Assembly (NCBI GenBank): GCA_963580285.1
Contig: OY757021.1
Location: 99,500,149 to 99,564,148, forward strand
Source of the DNA: Lucinisca nassula
Taxonomy: Eukaryota; Mollusca; Bivalvia; Lucinida; Lucinidae
Direction: 5' to 3'
DNA length: 64,000 nucleotides
Shown here: piece after piece, positions 40,677 to 48,845 of the stretch
How the letters are laid out: each line of letters starts with the position of its first letter
Position numbering within the stretch: the stretch's first letter is position 1
The notes under the pieces: generated by a model
What the model was told of the DNA's origin: nothing
Database searches by the model: none
Seen by the model: the letters and a program-made list of their open reading frames with translations, nothing else
Translations under genes and position numbers: made by a program

Positions 40677-43600
40677 ATGCCAAAGAGACATTGGAAGCGA
40701 ATAAGAACTCCATCCAGTTCGGGTGATGAGTCGATACCTAAGAGGCCTAAGTTGGTAGATTATTCTGACACTGAAGACGAAGATGAAGAATATGAACAAT
40801 ATTATACCATGAAACCAGTAAGACAGAGGGAGTCGAGGCGATTTAGAACAAGAGCCAATGTATACAGCGTGGACATGAAAAAGTTTCCTGAGAAAACATC
40901 ACCATTAGAATTTGTACCACGATTATTCCAACAATTGGTGGATGATATCAAGAGACATACCGAGGCACAGGGCAATGATAGAATAAGAGTTAGTATCTAC
41001 CATCCTGGACTTAAACTTGGGGTGTTCATACCCTTCACAGATGTGTCTTCATTGACTGGAGAAGCCCTGTCCCATGAAATTGAGAAAGTCTTACAGTCCA
41101 ATGAAGACTTCAGAATTGATGATGGCCAGATGTCAATGGAAGTGACACATACAAGACTCCCTGTAGGAAGTGGAAGAACCCCACTCCATTATGGACTCTA
41201 CTTTGATTCTAACAACATGAGAAAGATGAAAAGAAGTATTGTTACCATCAACAATACAGAAGACTCCATGTGTCTGGCTAGAGCTGTGGTTGTCGGCAAA
41301 TGTTATGCTGACAAAGATGAATCCCCGACCTGGAAGAAGACATGGGAACATATACGTAAATCTACCAAGTCTTTCCAGACGAGTGAAGCTAAGAAGTTGT
41401 TGGATCGAGCTCAAGTTCCACATACCAAACCTTGTGGACTTGATGAATACAAGAAGATCCAAGCTGTGTTAGCTCCTGACTACCTGATCAAAGTACATTC
41501 TCAACATGCGAAAGATGACCTTCTCTTCAAACCTGAATTCGAAATGGCCAAACAGACAAAAGTGATACATATATACTATAATGGAGACAATCATTATGAT
41601 ACTATCACCAGTATAACTGGTTTTCTAGGATGTATATACTTCTGTGAACTTTGTGACAAAGGATATAGCAATCGTGGTGATCATATGTGTCCCCATGGAT
41701 GTGACAAATGTTACAATGAGACATTATGTGCGGCAGGAGAAACTTGTTTCTGTAGGGATTGTAAAAGAAAATTTTACAGTCCTCAATGTTTTGCTCATCA
41801 TAAAAGAATCAAACCTGGACAGAAAAAGTCCATGTGTCAGTTAGTGTATAATTGTGGAAATTGTTTCAGTAGAATTATTGGGAGTAAGAAAAATCATGTT
41901 TGTCCAGGGAATCGAAAATGTAGATTTTGTAAAGAGGTCGTGGGTGCAAATCACCAGTGTTACATACAATCTTATGTTTGTAAGACTGATGGTGATGCAC
42001 CCAACAAATCTGATGATGATGAAGAAGAAACAAGTTCTTCCTCCTCAAAGTACATTTTCTTTGATTTTGAATCTTCACAAAATACTGGAGAACATAAAGT
42101 TAATTTCTGTGTAGCACATAGAGCCTGTGACCAGTGTATCCATTTACCTATCCATGAAAAGTGTAAAAATTGTAGCAAGTTCCCAGACCAAGGAAGAGAA
42201 ATGATCTTTGAAGGTCCTGGTACTTTGCATGAGTTTTGTACTTGGCTATTTCAACCTTTTAATGAAGGCTCAATTTGTATTGCACACAACTTTGGTGGAT
42301 ATGATGGTCAGTTTATTTTGAGATATCTCTTAGAGAATGGAACTTACAAACCAGAGGTGATCATGAATGGGCATACCATCATAACCATGAAAGCTGGAAA
42401 ACTTGAGTTCAAAGATTCGTTTCAGTTTTTGCACATACGTTTGGCTAGTTTCCCTGATACCTTTGGACTTAAAGAAATGAAGAAAGGTTATTTCCCACAT
42501 TTGGCAAATACTGAAGCTAACCAAAACTATGTAGGTCCATACTTTCCTGCTGAAATGTATAACCCTGGCCAGATGTCTAGCAAAGACAGAGACGACTTCT
42601 TGCAATGGCACAAGTCTAAAGTTGAATCTAATGCTATCTTTAACTTCAGGCAAGAAATGGAAGAGTATTGTCGGAGTGATGTCGATATCTTGAGGAGAGG
42701 TTGTGCTTGCTTTAGGCAACAGTTGATGGAAACAAGTGGAATTGACCCCTTTAAAGTAGCATGTACGGTGGCTCAAACTTGTTCTCTCGTTTGGAGAAAG
42801 GATCATATGCCAGAAAACTCTGTAGCTATTATTCCTCCTGAAGGCTATCCAAACCAAAAGAAATATTCGATCAAGGCTGTAAGATGGTTGCAGGTTATGG
42901 CTAAGAAAACGAACACACACATTCAATATGCATTGAATGGTGGGGAACAGAAAATTGGTGAGTTTTACGTTGATGGGTTTGACCAAGAAAATAAGAAAAT
43001 CTATGAATTTCAAGGTTGTTATTGGCATGGTTGTCAAAGATGTTATCCTGACAGACATAAGATCAATACCTACAACTGTTTGAAGATGGACACTCTTTTT
43101 TGTTCCACTTTGAGAAAGATTGAAACTCTGAAAGCTGCAGGGTATGAAGTCATACAATGTTGGGAATGTGATTTTGACAAACAGTGTAGAGAAGACAAAG
43201 AATTCCAAACTTTGGTAGAAGCTGAATTTACTAACTTGGACCCCTTGAAACCCAGAGATGCTTTGTTTGGGGGAAGGACTAATGCTACTAAATTGTACCA
43301 TGAGATTGATGAGCGTTCAGATCAAGAAATCAAGTACATTGATGTCTGTTCTCTGTACCCATACATTTGTAAATATGGTGTTTTCCCACTAGGTCATCCG
43401 GAGATTTATTCTCAAGAAGAAATTGACAAAGACAATATCCAACAATATTGTGGTCTGATCAAATGTAAAGTTCTTCCACCCAGAAACTTGTATCATCCAG
43501 TACTCCCTTACAAATGTAACAATAAACTTCTGTTTCCACTCTGTAGAACATGTGCAGAGAAGTCAGACAACTCACAACTTTGTCATCATACTAAAGCAGA

Positions 43601-44627
43601 AGATAGAGAATTGGTTGGAACTTGGGTCAGTATAGAATTATTTGAAGCCCTGAAACTTGGGTATCAACTTACTGAAATTTATGAGGTTTGGCATTTCCCT
43701 GAGACAACTCAGTATGATAAAGAAACTGGCCAAGGTGGAATCTTTGCTGGGTACATTGATACATTCCTCAAAATAAAGCAAGAAGCCAGTGGGTATCCTG
43801 ATTGGTGTAAAACTGAGGCAGACAAAGAAAAGTTCAAACAAGATTACTTTGAGGCAGAGGGAATTAGATTGGAGCATATTGAAAAGAATAAGGGTCGTAG
43901 GGCTACTGCAAAGACTGAGTTGAATAACTTGTGGGGAAAATTGGCTCAAAGAGATAATATGACTAAAACTGAATACATCTCGGAACCATCAACATACTTT
44001 GAATTGGTAAGCAATCCCATGAAAAAAGTCAAGTATGTTGATGTCTATGGTGAACAGTTTTTACATGTCAACTGGGAAGAAACAGACTCTATCATTGAAC
44101 CTCATAGTTGCAGTAATGTGGTGGTAGCATCTTTTGTGACAGCACAAGCCAGATTGAAATTGTACAGTGTTTTACACAAACTTGATACACGTGTACTCTA
44201 CTTTGACACTGACTCTGCAATCTATGTCCACAATCCCAAACTTTGGAATCCAACGATTGTGAATAATCGACTTGGGGAATGGACTGATGAGATGCCCAAT
44301 GCAAAAATCACAAAATTTGTTGGTATGGGTCCAAAGAACTATGGTTACGAGTATGTTGAAAACAATGGTGATAGAAAATCCACTTGTAAAGTGAAAGGAC
44401 TGACTTTGGATTTTAACACTTCTCAAATCATACATTTTGAGAAAATGTTAAACTGGGCAAAATCCAAAGATAGAGATTTCCGTGAAACTGTGCAATATCA
44501 ACATAAAATCAGAAAACATCCCAATAGAAAAGTGACCACTGAAAAACTTTCAAAGATTTATAGATTTACCTATGACAAACGGGTGATTGTGAAAAATGGG
44601 TACACTGTGCCATATGGTTATGAATAA
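40677..44627 (+). CDS. Protein-primed DNA polymerase B with OTU-like and nuclease-like domains
   Basis: 1316 residues. It replicates the element. An acidic/basic N-terminus is followed by an OTU-protease-like stretch: DSMCLARAV with Cys199 and DNHYDTI with His306. A Cys/His-rich zinc region occupies about 318-430. The 3'-5' exonuclease motifs are DFE (463-465), HNFGGYD (537-543) and YCRSD (664-668). An insert at about 745-835 (FYVDGFDQENKKIYEFQGCYWHG, then GYEVIQCWECDF) looks like a PD-(D/E)XK nuclease fold. Polymerase motifs are A, DVCSLYP (889-895); B, K1079 with NNLWG; and C, DTDS (1177-1180), then KNYGY. All catalytic residues appear intact. The length is usual for Polinton polymerases. 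Confidence 0.95.
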   Translation: MPKRHWKRIRTPSSSGDESIPKRPKLVDYSDTEDEDEEYEQYYTMKPVRQRESRRFRTRANVYSVDMKKFPEKTSPLEFVPRLFQQLVDDIKRHTEAQGNDRIRVSIYHPGLKLGVFIPFTDVSSLTGEALSHEIEKVLQSNEDFRIDDGQMSMEVTHTRLPVGSGRTPLHYGLYFDSNNMRKMKRSIVTINNTEDSMCLARAVVVGKCYADKDESPTWKKTWEHIRKSTKSFQTSEAKKLLDRAQVPHTKPCGLDEYKKIQAVLAPDYLIKVHSQHAKDDLLFKPEFEMAKQTKVIHIYYNGDNHYDTITSITGFLGCIYFCELCDKGYSNRGDHMCPHGCDKCYNETLCAAGETCFCRDCKRKFYSPQCFAHHKRIKPGQKKSMCQLVYNCGNCFSRIIGSKKNHVCPGNRKCRFCKEVVGANHQCYIQSYVCKTDGDAPNKSDDDEEETSSSSSKYIFFDFESSQNTGEHKVNFCVAHRACDQCIHLPIHEKCKNCSKFPDQGREMIFEGPGTLHEFCTWLFQPFNEGSICIAHNFGGYDGQFILRYLLENGTYKPEVIMNGHTIITMKAGKLEFKDSFQFLHIRLASFPDTFGLKEMKKGYFPHLANTEANQNYVGPYFPAEMYNPGQMSSKDRDDFLQWHKSKVESNAIFNFRQEMEEYCRSDVDILRRGCACFRQQLMETSGIDPFKVACTVAQTCSLVWRKDHMPENSVAIIPPEGYPNQKKYSIKAVRWLQVMAKKTNTHIQYALNGGEQKIGEFYVDGFDQENKKIYEFQGCYWHGCQRCYPDRHKINTYNCLKMDTLFCSTLRKIETLKAAGYEVIQCWECDFDKQCREDKEFQTLVEAEFTNLDPLKPRDALFGGRTNATKLYHEIDERSDQEIKYIDVCSLYPYICKYGVFPLGHPEIYSQEEIDKDNIQQYCGLIKCKVLPPRNLYHPVLPYKCNNKLLFPLCRTCAEKSDNSQLCHHTKAEDRELVGTWVSIELFEALKLGYQLTEIYEVWHFPETTQYDKETGQGGIFAGYIDTFLKIKQEASGYPDWCKTEADKEKFKQDYFEAEGIRLEHIEKNKGRRATAKTELNNLWGKLAQRDNMTKTEYISEPSTYFELVSNPMKKVKYVDVYGEQFLHVNWEETDSIIEPHSCSNVVVASFVTAQARLKLYSVLHKLDTRVLYFDTDSAIYVHNPKLWNPTIVNNRLGEWTDEMPNAKITKFVGMGPKNYGYEYVENNGDRKSTCKVKGLTLDFNTSQIIHFEKMLNWAKSKDRDFRETVQYQHKIRKHPNRKVTTEKLSKIYRFTYDKRVIVKNGYTVPYGYE

Positions 44628-44673
44628 TACCATGATATCTTAGTACATAAGATTTGTTTTACATCATTAAAAC

Positions 44674-44682
44674 TATATAAAT
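44674..44682 (+). promoter_or_regulatory. TATA box of packaging ATPase gene
   Basis: TATATAAAT 37-45 nt before the ATG at 44719. Confidence 0.55.
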
Positions 44683-44718
44683 ATACATGTTGTTCGTTGT
44701 TCTTTCTCATTACTCATC

Positions 44719-45411
44719 ATGTCAAGCATTCAGACACCAGTAGTACAAGATATTAACAGTTTGTTTTTTAAACATCCTGCTAATCTCTTTATATCAGGTC
44801 CAAGTGGATCTGGAAAAACAGAGTTTGTAAGAAAAGTAATTGAATACAAAGATGACTTGTTTGATATTCAACCACAACGTATCGTGTGGTGCTACAAAGA
44901 ATGGCAACCAACTTATAATATCTTGCAAGAACGTGAAGGATCCAACATCACATTTCTTTCTGGAATTCCCAATGACGATGATGACATTGTCAGCGATACG
45001 AGTTTGTCTCACTTGATCGTCTTTGACGATATGTTAGGAGACAAAGATGAAGAAAAAATCAAATTGTGGTTTACAAGGAAAGGGCATCATCGAAATGCAA
45101 GTGTGATATACATCACGCAAAATTTGTTTCACCAAAGTAAAGATAGTCGAACTATCAGTTTGAATGCACATTATCTCATTTTGTTTCAAAGTCCTCGAGA
45201 TAAAATGCAAGTCAAAGTTTTGGCAAAACAACTTCAATCTCCACATTTGATGTATGCTTTCAATGATGCCACATCCAAACCACATGGATACTTACTGATC
45301 GATTTGAAGCCAGATACACCAGATCTGTTGAGATTTAGAACAAATATTTTTCAAAACTGGTTTACAAAACCAAATCATCAAGGACCAGTTGTTTATTTCC
45401 CAAACATATAA
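44719..45411 (+). CDS. FtsK/HerA-A32-type genome-packaging ATPase
   Basis: 230 residues. Walker A is GPSGSGKT (27-34) and Walker B is LIVFDD (99-104), followed by a VIYITQNLFHQ segment with the polar residue expected of the A32/FtsK group. This enzyme drives DNA into capsids in related viruses and is standard in Polintons. Length and motifs are normal and no disruption is seen. Its stop codon lies inside the TATA box (TATAAAAG) of the next gene. Confidence 0.93.
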   Translation: MSSIQTPVVQDINSLFFKHPANLFISGPSGSGKTEFVRKVIEYKDDLFDIQPQRIVWCYKEWQPTYNILQEREGSNITFLSGIPNDDDDIVSDTSLSHLIVFDDMLGDKDEEKIKLWFTRKGHHRNASVIYITQNLFHQSKDSRTISLNAHYLILFQSPRDKMQVKVLAKQLQSPHLMYAFNDATSKPHGYLLIDLKPDTPDLLRFRTNIFQNWFTKPNHQGPVVYFPNI

Positions 45412-45414
45412 AAG
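45407..45414 (+). promoter_or_regulatory. TATA box overlapping the ATPase stop codon
   Basis: TATAAAAG at 45407-45414; the TAA of the ATPase gene is at 45409-45411. The next ATG is at 45450. Confidence 0.6.
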
Positions 45415-45449
45415 TGTGTGTCTGATTTGAAAATTGATCACAAGTCATT

Positions 45450-46151
45450 ATGGTTTCGAAACGAACATCAGCTAACTTGATAAGGGCACTCTACAATTTG
45501 AGTAGAGAACCAAATACTGTAAAACGCAAACAATTGCTCAATGAGGGATTACTTGAAATGATAAAATGGTTTTCTTTGGCTGCAAGAAAAATCATCGAGG
45601 GTAAAATGAAATTGCCCAAACAGACAAAGAAATTTATGGAAAAACATAAAGATGATCTCAGAAAATTAACAAGTACCATGGTCAATAGTGATGTTAAACG
45701 TAGCATCATTTTGAAACCTGGTGGAGGTGGTTTCTTGGGTGGCGTTATTATCAGAACATTAATTCGATGGGATGGTAATAAAATATTAAGACGGTTTGCC
45801 AAAAAGAAGACTTCTGTAAAGAAGTCTTCTGAAAAAAAGAAAAAACCTAGAAAAATTAATGAAAAATTTATTACTGTGAGAAAACGTCCAATTACATCAT
45901 GGCAAAGTCTTGGGATGCGATCACCTACTGAAAATGCTCGGTCTGTAACTCGTCGAAAAACCATTTCACCAAATATTGCTAGATTTCAACCACTCTATGC
46001 TGGGGAACCACATGTTTTTCAAACTGCAAGACAGTTTGGATTTGAAGCTGCAATGCGTGAAAAAGCTATGCAGGGACAAAAAATGTATAATCAACCTTTT
46101 AGAATCAATAACAGAGGTCCAAACTTGAAACTTACGAGACGCAAAATATAA
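45450..46151 (+). CDS. Conserved Polinton basic protein with Gly-rich motif (paralogue A)
   Basis: 233 residues. The N-terminal half (LLNEGLLEMIKWFSLAARKIIEGKMKL ... KPGGGGFLGG) matches by eye the smaller neighbour downstream, including the helix-rich part followed by a KxGG glycine motif and hydrophobic stretch. The C-terminal half is strongly basic (KKKTSVKKSSEKKKKPRK) with a Phe/Tyr-containing tail. Proteins like this follow the ATPase in many Polintons; the function is unknown. Basic charge and a glycine-hydrophobic patch suggest a core or minor virion protein. Confidence 0.8.
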   Translation: MVSKRTSANLIRALYNLSREPNTVKRKQLLNEGLLEMIKWFSLAARKIIEGKMKLPKQTKKFMEKHKDDLRKLTSTMVNSDVKRSIILKPGGGGFLGGVIIRTLIRWDGNKILRRFAKKKTSVKKSSEKKKKPRKINEKFITVRKRPITSWQSLGMRSPTENARSVTRRKTISPNIARFQPLYAGEPHVFQTARQFGFEAAMREKAMQGQKMYNQPFRINNRGPNLKLTRRKI

Positions 46152-46154
46152 AAG
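46147..46154 (+). promoter_or_regulatory. TATA box overlapping a stop codon
   Basis: TATAAAAG at 46147-46154, with the upstream gene's TAA at 46149-46151. The same arrangement as at 45407. Confidence 0.6.
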
Positions 46155-46196
46155 CCCATGTTCGACTGGGATTCTTCATAGTGTATCACGACAATC

Positions 46197-46595
46197 ATGA
46201 CGGCCGTACGTAAAAGGAAAACTCTGCGAAAAAAGAAAACTTCTTTGATTAATAAATATGGTCCTTTTTTAGAAGGACTTTGTCAATTACCTCCAAAATT
46301 TCGACAAAAAATAATCAATGATTCACCCAAAGAAGTGATCGATTGTGTTGGGGAATGTTGCTTAAACATTATAAAAGGCAATGTACATCTAACTAAAGCT
46401 CAGAAACAACACTTACAATCTAGAAAACAGCATGTTCGTTTGCTAAGTACAAAACAGGTCCCTGTTGCAGCAAAAAAGAAAATCATTAATCAGAAAGGCG
46501 GGGCTTTACTAGGATTGTTACTCAAACCTTTGATTGCCCCACTCATAGGATCTGTCCTTGGTGGCCTTCTTAATCCAAATCATGGAAGGGCGTAA
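46197..46595 (+). CDS. Conserved Polinton small basic protein (paralogue B)
   Basis: 132 residues. Basic N-terminus (RKRKTLRKKKTS), a helical domain (LPPKFRQKIINDSPKEVIDCV ... NVHLTKAQKQHL), then KGGALLGLLLKPLIAPLIGSVLGG, a glycine-rich hydrophobic tail that could insert in membranes. Similar in layout to the upstream protein, suggesting an ancient duplication. Family widespread in Polintons; exact role unknown. Its stop is one base before the start of the next gene. Confidence 0.8.
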   Translation: MTAVRKRKTLRKKKTSLINKYGPFLEGLCQLPPKFRQKIINDSPKEVIDCVGECCLNIIKGNVHLTKAQKQHLQSRKQHVRLLSTKQVPVAAKKKIINQKGGALLGLLLKPLIAPLIGSVLGGLLNPNHGRA

Positions 46596-46596
46596 A

Positions 46597-47373
46597 ATGG
46601 CTATTGTCCCATTCAAACTTTGGGAAGATATAAAACGTTGGAAAGAGGAACAAATTCAGAAACCTAGATTACCACCTGATCCTGAAGTTTCGGCTACTGC
46701 TAATCTTCAAAACGACTTGTCTTCTGTTATGAGTAATAATGAAATCTCGGAATCAGAAAAGTCTCAGTTGTTTGGTGAAACTTTGCATAAATTTAAGACG
46801 GCTCATAAAAAAGCTTTAAAAGAACCTTCAGTTTCCCTTTCCCAGCCTGTTCTGCAACCTAAGAAGATTGATCAGCACATTATTGACAGTGTTCCTTCCA
46901 CCATGAAAAGAAAAGCTCAGCTTTTGCTTTCTATGTTGCAAGAAAATAAAAACATAGCTTGGGATGATGATGGTACAGTCAAGATGTATGGAAAACCTAT
47001 TCCTGGTTCTAACATTATCGACTTGGTCAATGATGTGATCAGACATAGGAAAGGTATTGAGCCCACGGGTTGGCAAGCTTTTGCACAAGGGTTGAGAGAA
47101 TTGAATATTCCTCAAGATGTGGTAGGCAATAGAGAAAGATGGGAATGGATGCACGAACATCAGCTTCCTCCTCCTGAACAATCACCAGAGGATGTCTTTG
47201 TGACTCCTCCTAAAACAAAACGTCATAAAATAAGGACTCCCTATACAAAACAGCGTAAATATGATCTGCCATCAGTCAAAAAACACGTACGGCGATTAGC
47301 GAGAAAACATATAAAAGAAGAAGAAATGGAAGGTCCTTTCATACCTAAATGGTTAACCTATGATGAACAATGA
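46597..47373 (+). CDS. Conserved Polinton protein of unknown function
   Basis: 258 residues from the ATG at 46597. An in-frame ATG at 46558 would overlap the previous gene and is less likely. Segments typical of this Polinton family are VPSTMKRKAQLLLSMLQ, PIPGSNIIDLVNDVI and GWQAFAQGLRELNIPQDVVGN. The C-terminus is Pro-rich then basic. Function unknown. Its TGA overlaps the ATG of the integrase (ATGA). Confidence 0.8.
   Translation: MAIVPFKLWEDIKRWKEEQIQKPRLPPDPEVSATANLQNDLSSVMSNNEISESEKSQLFGETLHKFKTAHKKALKEPSVSLSQPVLQPKKIDQHIIDSVPSTMKRKAQLLLSMLQENKNIAWDDDGTVKMYGKPIPGSNIIDLVNDVIRHRKGIEPTGWQAFAQGLRELNIPQDVVGNRERWEWMHEHQLPPPEQSPEDVFVTPPKTKRHKIRTPYTKQRKYDLPSVKKHVRRLARKHIKEEEMEGPFIPKWLTYDEQ
47310..47317 (+). 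promoter_or_regulatory. Candidate TATA box of the integrase gene
   Basis: TATAAAAG 53-60 nt before the integrase ATG at 47370, inside the previous coding region. Confidence 0.45.
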
Positions 47374-48434
47374 AGTTTGAAAAATTATATTATGATCCTA
47401 AAAGTCCTGCTGCCTATGCTGGAGAACAAGCTTTATTCCAGTTAGCTAGAAAAACTTCTAAAAAAGTAAAACTTAAAGATGTCAGGGATTGGTTGAGGAA
47501 ACAAAAGACGTACACTTTGCATAAACCTATTCGAAGAAAATTCAAACGTCGAAAAACTGTTGTTGCAGGAATCGATTATCAATGGCAAGCAGATTTAGCA
47601 GATGTATCAAGTATGTCTAAGTTCAATGACAAACACCGATACTTGCTTTGTGTCATTGATGTATTTTCCAAATTTGCCTGGGTTGTTCCCATCAAAGATA
47701 AGACGGGTAAAACTTTGATCAAAGCATTCAAATTGATCTTGAAAAAACGAAGTCCAAAAAGCCTCCAGTCTGATAAGGGAACAGAATTTAAAAATAAAAA
47801 TTTTCAGAATTTTTTAAAGTCAAAAAAGATTCATTTTTTCACGACAGAAAATCCTGAAACTAAAGCCAGTATTGTCGAAAGATTTCAAAGAACTTTGAAA
47901 AGTCGCATGTGGAAATATTTTACACATCATCGTACGCTGAGATATATTGATGTACTTCCAAAATTAGTTCATGGTTACAACCATGCATATCATCGAAGTA
48001 TCAAATGTGCACCTGCATCTGTTACTAGCAAAAACGAAGTTGTAGTGTCAGAAAATTTATTTGGAAAGAAACAAAAACATCAAAGTCCAAAATTAAAAGT
48101 CAGTGATTATGTTCGCATTAACAAGACAAAACGTACTTTTGATAAAGGTTATTTACCAAACTGGACACAAGAGTTGTTTCAAATTTCGGCTGTGTACAAA
48201 CATCAAAATCCTGTAACCTATAAAATAGTAGATCTAGATGGCGACGTAGTTAAAGGCACTTTTTACTCGCAAGAGTTACAACGTGTAGAAAAAGATCAAA
48301 TATTCGAAATTGAATCTATCATAGATCGCAGAAAACCTAAAATTGGTAAAAAGTGGATCAAAGAAATAAAAGTTCACTGGAAAGGGTATCCATCTAAATT
48401 TGATAGTTGGATTTTAGAATCAGATCTTCTATAA
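47370..48434 (+). CDS. Retroviral-type (rve) integrase with C-terminal chromodomain
   Basis: 354 residues. The DDE catalytic triad is D75 (WQADLADVS), D135 (LQSDKGTEF) and E170 (KASIVERFQ), with 35-residue D-to-E spacing. The last 45 residues (IESIIDRRKPKIGKKWIKEIKVHWKGYPSKFDSWI) form a chromodomain, which can bind modified histone tails and may guide target choice. The enzyme inserts the element and leaves 6-bp duplications, as seen here. No disruption is visible. Confidence 0.95.
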   Translation: MKFEKLYYDPKSPAAYAGEQALFQLARKTSKKVKLKDVRDWLRKQKTYTLHKPIRRKFKRRKTVVAGIDYQWQADLADVSSMSKFNDKHRYLLCVIDVFSKFAWVVPIKDKTGKTLIKAFKLILKKRSPKSLQSDKGTEFKNKNFQNFLKSKKIHFFTTENPETKASIVERFQRTLKSRMWKYFTHHRTLRYIDVLPKLVHGYNHAYHRSIKCAPASVTSKNEVVVSENLFGKKQKHQSPKLKVSDYVRINKTKRTFDKGYLPNWTQELFQISAVYKHQNPVTYKIVDLDGDVVKGTFYSQELQRVEKDQIFEIESIIDRRKPKIGKKWIKEIKVHWKGYPSKFDSWILESDLL

Positions 48435-48445
48435 AAACCGTGAAC

Positions 48446-48733
48446 ATGAATTTCAGAAGCTCATTCGTGCGTGACACTGCTTCTTTGCAATCTGCAGACG
48501 GTAGTCAAGGAGTATTAGCAAAAAATCGCTTAACATTTTTGGCTCAAATTATTGTTGTTTATGCTATCATTATCACCTCATTGGTACAAATCAGTTTAAG
48601 AAGTCCAGACAAAGAATTGTGGTTGATATTACTCAGTAGCTCTGTTGGATACATTTTACCATCCCCAGGATTAAAATTCAAAAGACAAACTCCAATTTCA
48701 TCTTCTCTCCCTGAGGAAAAACAAAAACCATGA
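48446..48733 (+). CDS. Small two-transmembrane Polinton protein
   Basis: 95 residues from the ATG at 48446. A frame extension upstream overlaps the integrase and is rejected. Two hydrophobic segments, LTFLAQIIVVYAIIITSLVQISL and LWLILLSSSVGYILP, fit membrane helices. Similar small membrane proteins lie at this position in other animal Polintons. Its TGA overlaps the ATG of the minor capsid gene (ATGA), so the two are tightly coupled. Confidence 0.8.
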   Translation: MNFRSSFVRDTASLQSADGSQGVLAKNRLTFLAQIIVVYAIIITSLVQISLRSPDKELWLILLSSSVGYILPSPGLKFKRQTPISSSLPEEKQKP

Positions 48734-48845
48734 AAGAATTTTACTTGACATTATTAAGTGACAGTTCTTTAGACACCTTCCCACAAAATACTCAATCTAC
48801 TTTCAAAGTAGAAGTAAAACAAAGATCAGGAATTGATACAATTAA

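Noticed and set aside
42330..43301. 323-codon open frame antisense to polymerase B
   Set aside because: Low-complexity composition, no motif, and it lies entirely opposite conserved polymerase coding sequence.
45491..45964. 157-codon antisense frame
   Set aside because: Opposite a conserved Polinton gene; hydrophobic Phe-rich composition is the mirror of Lys-rich coding sequence.
48430..48437. TATAAAAA at the integrase stop codon as promoter of the membrane-protein gene
   Set aside because: It lies only 9-16 nt before that ATG, too close for a TATA-directed start upstream of it. It might serve the minor capsid gene instead, but I cannot support that.
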